The notes below the pieces were generated by a model. That model had not been told where the DNA came from. It saw only the letters and a list, made by a program, of their open reading frames with translations, and ran no database searches. 64,000 nt of DNA from the NCBI RefSeq assembly GCF_016758255.1, contig NZ_QYAD01000002.1:310001-374000 (forward strand), given 5' to 3'. Made by a program: the position numbers and the translations under genes. The DNA comes from Leucobacter chromiireducens subsp. chromiireducens (GTDB lineage: Bacteria; Actinomycetota; Actinomycetes; Actinomycetales; Microbacteriaceae). Shown piece by piece: positions 41,454-49,472 of this stretch (the stretch's first letter is position 1; every line of letters starts with the position of its first letter).

Positions 41454-42890
41454 CTACACGCCGGTGGCCCGCAGCGCGAGCCACGCCGCAGTGCGGTCGT
41501 CGGCGCGGTCGAGGAAGAGCCCCGTGAGTTCCTCGATTCGACGCACGCGCGACACGAGCGTTTGGCGGTGGATGCGCAGGCGCTCTGCGCTTGCGCGGTG
41601 GGCGCCGAGCTCTGCGAGAAACACCCGCAACGTCTCCGTGAGTTCCCCGTGCGCGCCATCTGCCCCGCGGAGCGGATCAAGCACGCTGGCAATCTCCGTG
41701 CCCGCAGCGTGATCGAGCGCGGAGAACACGAGACCGACGGTTGAGAGCGTTGCGTACTCGACCGCCGGTTGCCCGTCCTCAAACGCGGCGTCGAGGGCTT
41801 GGCGCGCCTGCACCGCGCTGCGTGAGAGCGCGTCCACAGGCGCGGGCGACCCGACTCCGAGATGGAGCCGGCTGCCCGCCACGGGTGAGAAACTCTGCAC
41901 GCGAGCGATGATCTCGGGGGTGAGTTCGGGGCGCATGAAGCCGCGCACTCGGCCGGGCCCCGCGGCAAACACGTGCTCTGCGCCCAGCTCGTCGAACCAA
42001 CGGCGAAGCAGGCGTTCTGCGTCAATGGTGCGCGTCTTTGCCCCGAGCTCGAACGCGGTGAGCATGGGCTCGTGCACACCCCATCGGTGCAGCAGCCGCG
42101 GCGCGGCCGGCCCGCCGGCGAGCAGAATGTCGAGCAACGCCTCGCGCCCCAAGTGCTCGGTGAGGGTGGGGTCGTGGGTGCGCAGCAGGAGATCGAACAA
42201 TGCCGCGGCGAGCGAGGCGAGGTCGCGGGCGTGACTCGTACGGCTGGAGCGGGTGGCGATCACGAGGCGACCGGCCAGATCCCGATCCGATCCGACCTGG
42301 TGGAGCTGCAGCCCGAGGTGACGCACGCGCACGGGGCGCCCAGTCGCGACGGCGATCGCGTCGGAGACGTGGAGGCGGCCGGCGCCCGCGCTCGCGATGA
42401 GCTGGCCCTGCGCATCGAGGAGGACCGCCCAGCCATCGATGCGGTGCGCGAGCTCGGCAATCACCGCGGTAATCCCGCCGCGGCGGGCGACCTGTGTCAG
42501 CACGTTCATGCCCGCGGTGACGAGCCGATCCGCTGCTGCGCGATCCTCCGAGATGATCGTGGTGAGCGTCGCATGCAGGGCCACGTCCGCGAGCCGGGTG
42601 CCGAGGATCGCGGTCATCCCGTGCTCGGCGAGCGCTGCCGCGAGATTGGGATCGCTGCTCGGGCTGACAAACACCGCGCCGAGCAGCGCCTCGCGTGCGG
42701 GGCCACCCGCGGCGAGCCGGTCGAGAAGGTCCTGTTCAGGGCCGGTAATGAGCGTGGCGTAGTTCGGGTTGCCCACCACGACGTACGCGTGCAGTGCGGT
42801 TACGCCGTCGACGGGCGTGCGTTCATCGAGCCGCTGCGGAAGGCAGCGTCCGCCGACCGCGCGGACGACCGCGGAAAGGTCGAGAGCCAT
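41454..42890 (-). CDS. PucR-family transcriptional regulator
   Basis: 478 residues. Seen: N-terminal PucR-type domain (VTALHAYVVVGNPNYATLITGPE), a GAF-like middle (RIDGWAVLLDAQGQLIASAGAG), a GGDEF-like CdaR region (LTAFELGAKTRTI...RLHLGVGSPAPVDALSRSAVQARQALDAA), and a C-terminal PucR helix-turn-helix (LGAHRASAERLRIHRQTLVSRVRRIEELTGLFL). Divergent from the alcohol dehydrogenase and permease genes, so it most likely activates them in response to their substrate. The 164-bp interval between has short imperfect repeats (CACCTGGTG) that may be its site. Confidence 0.85.
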   Translation of the reverse strand: MALDLSAVVRAVGGRCLPQRLDERTPVDGVTALHAYVVVGNPNYATLITGPEQDLLDRLAAGGPAREALLGAVFVSPSSDPNLAAALAEHGMTAILGTRLADVALHATLTTIISEDRAAADRLVTAGMNVLTQVARRGGITAVIAELAHRIDGWAVLLDAQGQLIASAGAGRLHVSDAIAVATGRPVRVRHLGLQLHQVGSDRDLAGRLVIATRSSRTSHARDLASLAAALFDLLLRTHDPTLTEHLGREALLDILLAGGPAAPRLLHRWGVHEPMLTAFELGAKTRTIDAERLLRRWFDELGAEHVFAAGPGRVRGFMRPELTPEIIARVQSFSPVAGSRLHLGVGSPAPVDALSRSAVQARQALDAAFEDGQPAVEYATLSTVGLVFSALDHAAGTEIASVLDPLRGADGAHGELTETLRVFLAELGAHRASAERLRIHRQTLVSRVRRIEELTGLFLDRADDRTAAWLALRATGV

Positions 42891-43054
42891 GCCTCAAGTG
42901 TACCAAGTGGTGATCTGAGTGTTCAGGAACCGACACCTGGTGCAGTGACAGTGCGCACCGAAGCTCCGTACGATCGCCTGAGTCGTCCTCGCGCCGAGCC
43001 ACACTCCGGCTGGCACGCGAGCCGAATGAATCGAATTACGAAGGAGTTTTCCTG

Positions 43055-44152
43055 ATGAAGGCTGTGGTGTTCCGCGATCCGGAGACCCGCGTCGAGGTTC
43101 TCGACGTCGAGCTCGCTGCCCCGAAGGCGGGGGAGGTGCGCGTCAAGATTGCCGCCGCCGGTGTGTGCCACTCGGATCTGCACGTGAAGCGCGGCGAGTG
43201 GGATGCGCCCGCCCCGATGGTGATGGGCCACGAGGGCTCTGGCGTTGTCGTCGAACTGGGTGAGGGCGTCACCTCGCTCGCAGTGGGCGACCACGTGGTG
43301 CTCAGCTGGGTGCCGCCGTGCGGCGAGTGCCGCTACTGCCTGCAGGGGCACGAGGCGCGCTGCCAGAAGGTGGCCACCGTTGTTGCGCCGCAGGGCGTGC
43401 TCTTTGACGGCACCTCGCGCCTCTCGGCCGGCGAAGAGCCGCTGCACCACTACCTCGGCGTCTCCTCGTTCGCCGAAGAGGTCATCGTGCCCGCATCGGG
43501 CGCGATCAAGGTGCGCGACGATGCCCCGCTCGATGTCATCGCCGTGGTCGGCTGCGCCGTTGCGACCGGTGTGGGCGCGGTGCTGAACACCGCCGCCGTC
43601 GAGCCAGGCGCAACCGTTGCCGTGATCGGTTGCGGTGGCGTGGGCCTCAACGTGGTGCAGGGCGCGAAGCTCGCGGGCGCCGAGCGCATCATTGCGATCG
43701 ACGTCGTGGCCGAGAAGACCACGATGGCGCTGCAGTTCGGCGCGACCGACCGCATCGACGCGTCCGAGCGCGACGCGGTCGAGCAGCTGTTCGAGCTCAT
43801 GCCTGACGGCGTGGACTACGTGTTCGACGCGATCGGCCGCACCTCGACCACCGAGCAGGCGATCCAGATGCTGGGCCTCGGCGGCGCTGCCGTGATCGTC
43901 GGGCTGCCGCCCACGGGTGCGAAGGCTTCGTTCGAGCCGCTCGTGCTCGCGGAGGCCGACCAGCGCATCCTCGGTTCGAACTACGGTTCCGTGCGTCCGT
44001 CGATCGACATCCCCGCGCTCGTCGACCGCTACATGGACGGCCAGCTGAAGCTCGATCCGCTGATCTCGGGCCGCCGCCCCCTCGACGAGGCCGCTGAGGC
44101 GCTCGACGACCTGCAGGCCGGCGGCGTGCTGCGCACGCTGCTCATTCCGTAA
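43055..44152 (+). CDS. zinc-dependent alcohol dehydrogenase
   Basis: NAD(P)-dependent MDR enzyme of 365 residues. Seen: catalytic zinc ligands Cys38 (AGVCHSDLH) and His59-Glu60 (GHEGSG), the four structural-zinc cysteines (Cys89, 92, 95, 103), VGCAVATGVGAVLNTA, and the cofactor motif GCGGVGLN. It matches the class III/NDMA-type alcohol dehydrogenase group. ATG 43055 follows AAGGAG. Paired with an APC permease and a divergent PucR regulator: uptake and oxidation of an amine-alcohol or similar compound is plausible, not proven. Confidence 0.9.
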   Translation: MKAVVFRDPETRVEVLDVELAAPKAGEVRVKIAAAGVCHSDLHVKRGEWDAPAPMVMGHEGSGVVVELGEGVTSLAVGDHVVLSWVPPCGECRYCLQGHEARCQKVATVVAPQGVLFDGTSRLSAGEEPLHHYLGVSSFAEEVIVPASGAIKVRDDAPLDVIAVVGCAVATGVGAVLNTAAVEPGATVAVIGCGGVGLNVVQGAKLAGAERIIAIDVVAEKTTMALQFGATDRIDASERDAVEQLFELMPDGVDYVFDAIGRTSTTEQAIQMLGLGGAAVIVGLPPTGAKASFEPLVLAEADQRILGSNYGSVRPSIDIPALVDRYMDGQLKLDPLISGRRPLDEAAEALDDLQAGGVLRTLLIP

Positions 44153-44196
44153 CCCGACCCACTTCCTCGACGAAGAGAAAAGACTCACGTACTGAC

Positions 44197-45624
44197 ATGA
44201 CTCAGACCACAGAACGAAAGGTCGACGCCGGCCTCCGCGAAGGGGTGATGTCTGGCCCCGAGCTCGCGGCCCAGGCCATCGCCAACATCGCGCCGAGCGC
44301 CGTCATCGCCTTCACCGCCGCCTCGATCTTCCTGGGCGCGGGCAACGGCACGATGTTCGCCTTCGTGCTCGCAACGATTGTGATCCTCTGCGTCGGCTAC
44401 ATCATCTCGATGTTTGCCCGTCGCCACGCCTCCGCGGGATCGCTCTACACCTACGTGTCGAAGGGCCTCGGCCCGACGGGCGCGTTCGCCGCAGGCACCG
44501 CGCTGCTCATCGGCTCGTGGGGTATCGCCGCAGGTTCGCTCGGCGGTGCGATCTCGTACATGTCCGACCTGCTGCAGATCTTCGGGATCTCGCAGGCCGG
44601 CAGCACCGGCTGGCTGATCGCGCTCGCCATTATCATCGGTGGCCTTGGCACCTTCTTCACGATCCGCGGTATTCGGATCTCGGCACGCGTCTCGCTCGTG
44701 CTCGAGCTCGCCTCCGTTGCGATCATCCTGATCCTGCTCGTAGCCGCGCTCGTGTGGCTCGGGCCGGACGCGTGGGATCCCACGCAGTTCTCCTTCGAGG
44801 GCGTGCCTTTCCAAGGCGTCGCGGCGGGCATGGTGCTCGGTATCCTCGGCTTCGTCGGCTTCTCCTCTGCTGACGCGCTTGGCCGTGAGGCACGCAACCC
44901 GCACACCGCAATCCCGCGGGCGATCATGTGGAGCGCCGTCGTGGTCGGCGTGCTGTACGTGTTCGCCGCGTACACGCAGATTGCCGTGCTGGGCGATGAG
45001 CTCGGCAAGGTGGCGAGCCCCCTGCAGGCGATCAACGACAAGATTGGGATGCCTGGCTGGTTCGCGCCTGTCCTGGTGTTCGGCGTCGCAGCATCCTTCT
45101 TCGCCGTGGTCGTCGCCCCGCTCAACGTCGTGGGCCGCATCGTCTACGTGATGGGCAAGGAGGGCATCATGCCCGAGCGCTTCGGCCGCACGCATGAGAC
45201 GCACCTCACCCCGCACCGCGTGCTGCTCATTGCCGGCCCCGCCGCGATCATCCTCGACATCATCCTGTTGCTCGCGGGCACGCACCCGATGGATATCGTC
45301 GTGTGGGTCGACACGTACGGCACTTACGGTTACATGGTTGCGTACGCGCTCGTCGCGATTGCAGGTGTGGTGTACACGACGAAGGCCGGGATCCCGAACC
45401 GACTCGTGTGGCTCTGCGCGGTCATCGCAGTGGTGGCCATGGGATACGTCTTCTTTGCGAACGTGTGGCCCGTACCCGCGTTCCCGATCAACGTGATCCC
45501 GTACCTGTTCGCGCTCACGATGCTCGCCGCGTTCGCTCGCTTCTGGTGGGTGAAGCGGAACCGCCCCGAGGTGCTCGCCCGGGTGGGCAACACGCACACG
45601 GAGATGATGGAGGGTGTGGGCTAA
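44197..45624 (+). CDS. APC-family amino acid or amine permease
   Basis: 475 residues with about twelve membrane segments. Seen: the APC start motif (AIANIAPSAVIAFTAASIFLGAGNGT) and the conserved block FVGFSSADALGREARNPHTAIPRAIMWS. ATG 44197 comes 44 bp after the dehydrogenase stop. Likely imports the substrate metabolised by the dehydrogenase; the substrate is not shown. Confidence 0.9.
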   Translation: MTQTTERKVDAGLREGVMSGPELAAQAIANIAPSAVIAFTAASIFLGAGNGTMFAFVLATIVILCVGYIISMFARRHASAGSLYTYVSKGLGPTGAFAAGTALLIGSWGIAAGSLGGAISYMSDLLQIFGISQAGSTGWLIALAIIIGGLGTFFTIRGIRISARVSLVLELASVAIILILLVAALVWLGPDAWDPTQFSFEGVPFQGVAAGMVLGILGFVGFSSADALGREARNPHTAIPRAIMWSAVVVGVLYVFAAYTQIAVLGDELGKVASPLQAINDKIGMPGWFAPVLVFGVAASFFAVVVAPLNVVGRIVYVMGKEGIMPERFGRTHETHLTPHRVLLIAGPAAIILDIILLLAGTHPMDIVVWVDTYGTYGYMVAYALVAIAGVVYTTKAGIPNRLVWLCAVIAVVAMGYVFFANVWPVPAFPINVIPYLFALTMLAAFARFWWVKRNRPEVLARVGNTHTEMMEGVG

Positions 45625-45698
45625 ATCCCCACCCTGTGGCCCGCCACCCGCAATGCCGGCGGGCGGGCCACGCCTCGCAGGGCACTGCATCCCGTGGC

Positions 45699-45752
45699 GA
45701 AATCGCGGTGTGCGGAGGAAAACGGAAGGTTTCCTCCGCACACCGCGATTTC
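45699..45752. terminator. perfect 23-bp inverted repeat
   Basis: Arms 45699-45721 and 45730-45752 are exact complements (GAAATCGCGGTGTGCGG... ) around the loop ACGGAAGG, followed by a short T-rich stretch on the plus strand and preceded by none. It lies between the convergent permease and SIS-domain genes and so can serve as a bidirectional terminator. The perfect, long stem is unusual for a plain terminator. Confidence 0.75.
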
Positions 45753-45802
45753 TTTGTTCAGGGGGGAGAGAGGCTGTGCGCGCGTTCGCGGCTTGCGGCC
45801 GG

Positions 45803-46468
45803 CTAGACCACACTCCCGCCGAGGCGGGGATCGGGTGCGCGACCGTCCCACCGCTGGGCTGGGACGTAGAGATCGAGTGCCTCTCCCAGGCGGTCACGCT
45901 CCTGGGCCCGCCGCGTGGCCCCCTTAGAGCTTGCGGCGGCGAGGTCGGCGAGCAGTCGAAGCGCGAGCACGATGCCGGCCGAGGTGTCTCCCAGTTCCCG
46001 GTCCTCGGTGTCGACAATGACCTGTTCCGCCGCGAAGGCGCTCAAGGGGGAGTCCGCGCTGTCGGTCACAATGATGAGCGTGCCGCCAGCCGCGACGTAC
46101 TGGCGCGAGATCTCCACGACGTCGCGCCGGTATGGACGCGTGCAGAGCGCGATGAGCGAGTCCCCGCCACGCACGTCTGCGAGGAGATCGAGCGCTTCGA
46201 GCGCCGGTGGTGCCGCGAGCGTCACCTGGCTAAAACTTGCGCTGAGCGCGGTTGCCAGCGCGGTCGCGAGCCCGTGTGAGGCGCCCCTGCCGAGCACGAA
46301 ACGGCGGCGGCTTCCTGCGATCACGGAGGCTGCACGCTCAAGCGCCGCATCCGTTTCGAATGCAACGGCTGCGCGTTCGAACGCGGCCCGCTCAGCCTGC
46401 AGTATCCGTGACTTCAGCGCCGACGACCGACGCCGCGGGGTCGAGCTGCTGTCAGGGCTGGGGGGCAT
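45803..46468 (-). CDS. stand-alone SIS-domain protein (RpiR/MurR-like, no HTH)
   Basis: 221 residues. Seen: the SIS sugar-phosphate fold (FVLGRGASHGLATALATALS, DSLIALCTRPYRRDVVEISRQYVAAGGTLIIVTDSADSPLSAFA) that in MurR/RpiR regulators follows a ~75-residue helix-turn-helix; here the N-terminus starts directly at the linker (MPPSPDSSSTPRRRSSALKS) and no HTH is present. ATG 46468 overlaps the end of the serine hydrolase gene. It may sense an amino-sugar or murein fragment without binding DNA itself. Confidence 0.7.
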   Translation of the reverse strand: MPPSPDSSSTPRRRSSALKSRILQAERAAFERAAVAFETDAALERAASVIAGSRRRFVLGRGASHGLATALATALSASFSQVTLAAPPALEALDLLADVRGGDSLIALCTRPYRRDVVEISRQYVAAGGTLIIVTDSADSPLSAFAAEQVIVDTEDRELGDTSAGIVLALRLLADLAAASSKGATRRAQERDRLGEALDLYVPAQRWDGRAPDPRLGGSVV

Positions 46469-47933
46469 GCGCGTCCTCTCGGTCCGACCTGCGGTACACG
46501 CGAAGCGTGATCCGTTGAATGCGAGGCGGCTCGGTGGGGCTGAGGTCCACGCCGAGCTCGCATTCCTGCTGCCGCCCGATCATACGCCAGAGCGCGCGTG
46601 CGGCGGTGGGAAACCAGGGACCTGCGGGATCGGGGGCGGCGTCTGGCCCGAGCGCCACGCGTGCTCTCGCGAACTCATCACTTCGTTCAGCGAGCGGGAG
46701 GTCCTGCGCGACGCAGGCCGCGAAAGAAGTGCGTTCTGCCGCGGACCACCCAGAGAGCTCGGCCGGACGATCGAACAATTGCTGCACGGTGGTAACGGCC
46801 GCCCGGGTCTCCGGCCACGGCGAGGCCAGTTCTGTTGACGGCACGGGAATGAACGGCTGGGGATCGCCCAGCTCGACAATCGGCTGGGCGCGTTCCTGGA
46901 GCCGCGCGAATGCTCCAGGAACCGTGTCGTAGAGTCCGGAGTAGCCCGCGTTCTCGAGGCCGCACATGGCGAGCCCGGTCGTAGGGCTCCAGCGGAGGTG
47001 CGCGGAGAATCCCGGATAGCCACCGGAGTGTGAGATGACTCTGCCGTGCTCGGGGGTCTCCTCCACGATGAGGCCGTACCCGTATCCGGCGGTGGGGGAG
47101 AACGCGCACTGCACTCGCTGCATTTCGCGCCGACTTGCCGCGGAGAGTACGTGATCCTCGGCGTCGGAGGGCACTGCTGCGCCCCCGCCAGAAAACGCGG
47201 CGGCCAACCATGCAGCCCAGCGGAGCAGATCGGCCGCGGAAGCAAACAGCCCGCCGATCGCGGAGAAGGCTCCGGGCCCGGTGAGTGGCTGCGGAATCCA
47301 CGTGCCACGCCTGCGCGCGTGACCCACCGCGAGCGGTCGTCCGGCGGGCGGGGTGAAACGCACGCCGGTGAGGCCCAGAGGTACGAGCACCTCTGCTTCG
47401 ACCTGGGCAGGGAGCGGTCGGCCATCGATGCGCTCGGCGATCCTGCCGAGCATTGCCCAGCCGAGGTTTGCGTACTCGTATCCCGTGCCGGGAGCGCGGA
47501 CGAGACGGATGCCGCTCTCGAGCAACGCGTCAAACTCCGCGGCCGGGAGCGCCTCGAGTCGATCGGCCCAGGCGTCATCGGTGGGGAGCCCGCCGGACAT
47601 CGCGAGGAGATGACGAAGCCGAAGCTCAGCGGCCCAGTGCGCCGGGGTCATGCGTGCGCCTGGGAGGTATGCGGACACCGGGGCCTCGAGATCGAGAAGT
47701 CCGGCATCGCGCAGTTGGAGGATGCGCACCGCGGTGAATGACTTCGTCACCGAGGCAATCCGGAACACCGTCTCGCAGTCCGGCGGGAGGCCGTCCCCGC
47801 GGTCGCCTACCCCGGCCACGCGTGCGAGATCGGCTCCACTGACGGCAAGCACGGAAGCCGGGGAGCGCAGAGCGGCGACCCGCTCGGTAGCAAAGCGCTC
47901 TGCGTCGAACGCGAGCGATGCGGGATTAGACAT
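46452..47933 (-). CDS. serine hydrolase, beta-lactamase/DD-peptidase (class C) family
   Basis: 493 residues, no signal peptide, so cytoplasmic. Seen: the SxxK motif SVTK (Ser61, Lys64), the YxN motif YAN (154-156), and an HSGG motif (ISHSGGYPGF) in place of KTG. Such cytoplasmic members include D-aminopeptidases and esterases. The C-terminal ~130 residues are an extra domain seen in D-amino-acid-peptidase-like relatives. The ATG overlaps the M20 peptidase stop by 8 nt. Neighbours (M20 peptidase, peptide importer, LD-carboxypeptidase, DadA-like) point to hydrolysis of D-amino-acid peptides. Confidence 0.8.
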   Translation of the reverse strand: MSNPASLAFDAERFATERVAALRSPASVLAVSGADLARVAGVGDRGDGLPPDCETVFRIASVTKSFTAVRILQLRDAGLLDLEAPVSAYLPGARMTPAHWAAELRLRHLLAMSGGLPTDDAWADRLEALPAAEFDALLESGIRLVRAPGTGYEYANLGWAMLGRIAERIDGRPLPAQVEAEVLVPLGLTGVRFTPPAGRPLAVGHARRRGTWIPQPLTGPGAFSAIGGLFASAADLLRWAAWLAAAFSGGGAAVPSDAEDHVLSAASRREMQRVQCAFSPTAGYGYGLIVEETPEHGRVISHSGGYPGFSAHLRWSPTTGLAMCGLENAGYSGLYDTVPGAFARLQERAQPIVELGDPQPFIPVPSTELASPWPETRAAVTTVQQLFDRPAELSGWSAAERTSFAACVAQDLPLAERSDEFARARVALGPDAAPDPAGPWFPTAARALWRMIGRQQECELGVDLSPTEPPRIQRITLRVYRRSDREDAHAPQP

Positions 47934-49260
47934 GTCGGAGAAACTCCTCGAGAATCCGCTGACCACCGTTGATCGAAGCGACTGGCATCCGCTCGTCCGC
48001 GCCGTGGGCGCCGGCGGGGCGACGCCCGCCCGGGTCGGCCGTGAGCGGAGCAAAACCGTAGCCCGCGATGCCGAGCTGCGCGAACGCCTTTGCGTCGGTG
48101 CCGCCACCCATGCAGACGGGAGGCACGACCGCCTCGGGGTCGTGCGCGAGAATGGCGTCGCGCATCGCATCGAACCAGGGGGAGTCCGCGGGGGCGCTGA
48201 CCGGGGACTGCCGATCGACGAACTCCCAGTCGAGATCGGGGCCGATGAGTTCACGAAGCGTCTCGACGGCTTCTTCCTCCGTGCCGGGGAGGCACCGCAC
48301 GTCGACGAGCGCCTCGGCAGAGCCCGGAATCACATTGACGGTCATTCCCGCGTTCACCACCGTTGTCGTCGCCGTGCAGCGGATCGTCGCTGCTGCGACG
48401 TCGCCCGCGGGGCCGAGTCGATCGATCGCAGCGAGCACGCCGGCTTCGCTCTCCAGATCGGGATCATTGCCGAGCGCGCGGTCGATCGTCTCGATGTAGC
48501 TCCGGACGGTCTCGGTGAGTCGGAGCGGCCACGCGTACGTGTTGATGCGGTGGCAGGCCGCGATGAGTCGCTCGAGCGCGTGCCCGGGATGCGGACGCGA
48601 CGCGTGCCCGGCCGTGCCGCGCGCGCGCAGGCGAAGGTGGAGCGTCCCCCGTTCCCCGGTGGCGATGGGATAGCAGCGCACGGGAGTGCCGTCCGCCGCC
48701 GCGAGTTCGGTCGCGTCACCGCCCGATTCGCCGATCGCGAAGCTCACCCCGGCGAAGAGCTCCGGCCGGTTTCGTACGAGCCAGAGCGCTCCGTGCTCGC
48801 CGCCCGACTCCTCATCCGCGACAAAGAGCACGACGATGTCGCGGCGCGGCCGGGTCCCCGCGCGGGCCCACTCGAGCAGCGTCGCGAGCGTCATCGCCAC
48901 CATGTCCTTCATATCGGTCGCACCACGACCCCACACATAGCCGTCAGAAATGCGGCCCGCGAATGCGGGGACCGTCCACTGCGAGGGTTCGACGGGCACC
49001 ACATCAGTGTGCGCGTGTACGAGGAGCGCGGGCAGCGTGGCGTCGGTGCCGGGAACTCGCAGCACCACGGATGCGCGCGCGGGCGACGGGCCGACGATGT
49101 GCGGTTCGTAGCCCGCCCGCTCAAGCGCAGCGTGAATCCACGTGGCGAGATCTGACTCTCCTGCGCTGCGACCCTCACCGTAGTTCGAGGTGTCGAAACG
49201 GATGAGCCGCGCACAGAGCTCTGCGGCGGTAAGGCGGGCGGCGGTGTCGGGTTTAGACAT
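47926..49260 (-). CDS. M20-family metallopeptidase
   Basis: Di-zinc peptidase or amidohydrolase of 444 residues. Seen: the first metal block HAHTDVVP (His84, Asp86), GRGATDMKDM, the catalytic EE pair in ADEESGGEHGA, the dimerisation domain, and the late GGGTDAK block. ATG 49260 has AGGAGG 5 nt upstream; the frame is open to 49641 but that part is non-coding. Divergent from the peptide ABC importer with a 212-bp promoter interval. Probably a dipeptidase acting on imported peptides. Confidence 0.9.
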   Translation of the reverse strand: MSKPDTAARLTAAELCARLIRFDTSNYGEGRSAGESDLATWIHAALERAGYEPHIVGPSPARASVVLRVPGTDATLPALLVHAHTDVVPVEPSQWTVPAFAGRISDGYVWGRGATDMKDMVAMTLATLLEWARAGTRPRRDIVVLFVADEESGGEHGALWLVRNRPELFAGVSFAIGESGGDATELAAADGTPVRCYPIATGERGTLHLRLRARGTAGHASRPHPGHALERLIAACHRINTYAWPLRLTETVRSYIETIDRALGNDPDLESEAGVLAAIDRLGPAGDVAAATIRCTATTTVVNAGMTVNVIPGSAEALVDVRCLPGTEEEAVETLRELIGPDLDWEFVDRQSPVSAPADSPWFDAMRDAILAHDPEAVVPPVCMGGGTDAKAFAQLGIAGYGFAPLTADPGGRRPAGAHGADERMPVASINGGQRILEEFLRHV

Positions 49261-49472
49261 CGGATCCTCCTGGGGTGGGCGACCGCGCTGTCGCCAAAAG
49301 TTGATCTTGTGATTCCTATCATTCACCGATACCTTGTCGAGTGCAAGCTTCGTTCGGATTGAATTTCCTTGATTTTGTGCGGTTTTCCCGGGATATTCAC
49401 GCGAAGGGCCCAGGCGGTCACTCACCGACGAATTGCACATTTGGGAAACGTAAACACAAAGGAGTGGCAACG

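Noticed and set aside
42923-44188. Long open frame antisense to the alcohol dehydrogenase
   Set aside because: His/Arg/Asp-rich composition typical of a shadow frame; the sense strand has all zinc and cofactor motifs.
44185-46017. 610-codon minus frame across the permease and intergenic region
   Set aside because: Same reason: it spans a clear gene on the other strand and a terminator hairpin.
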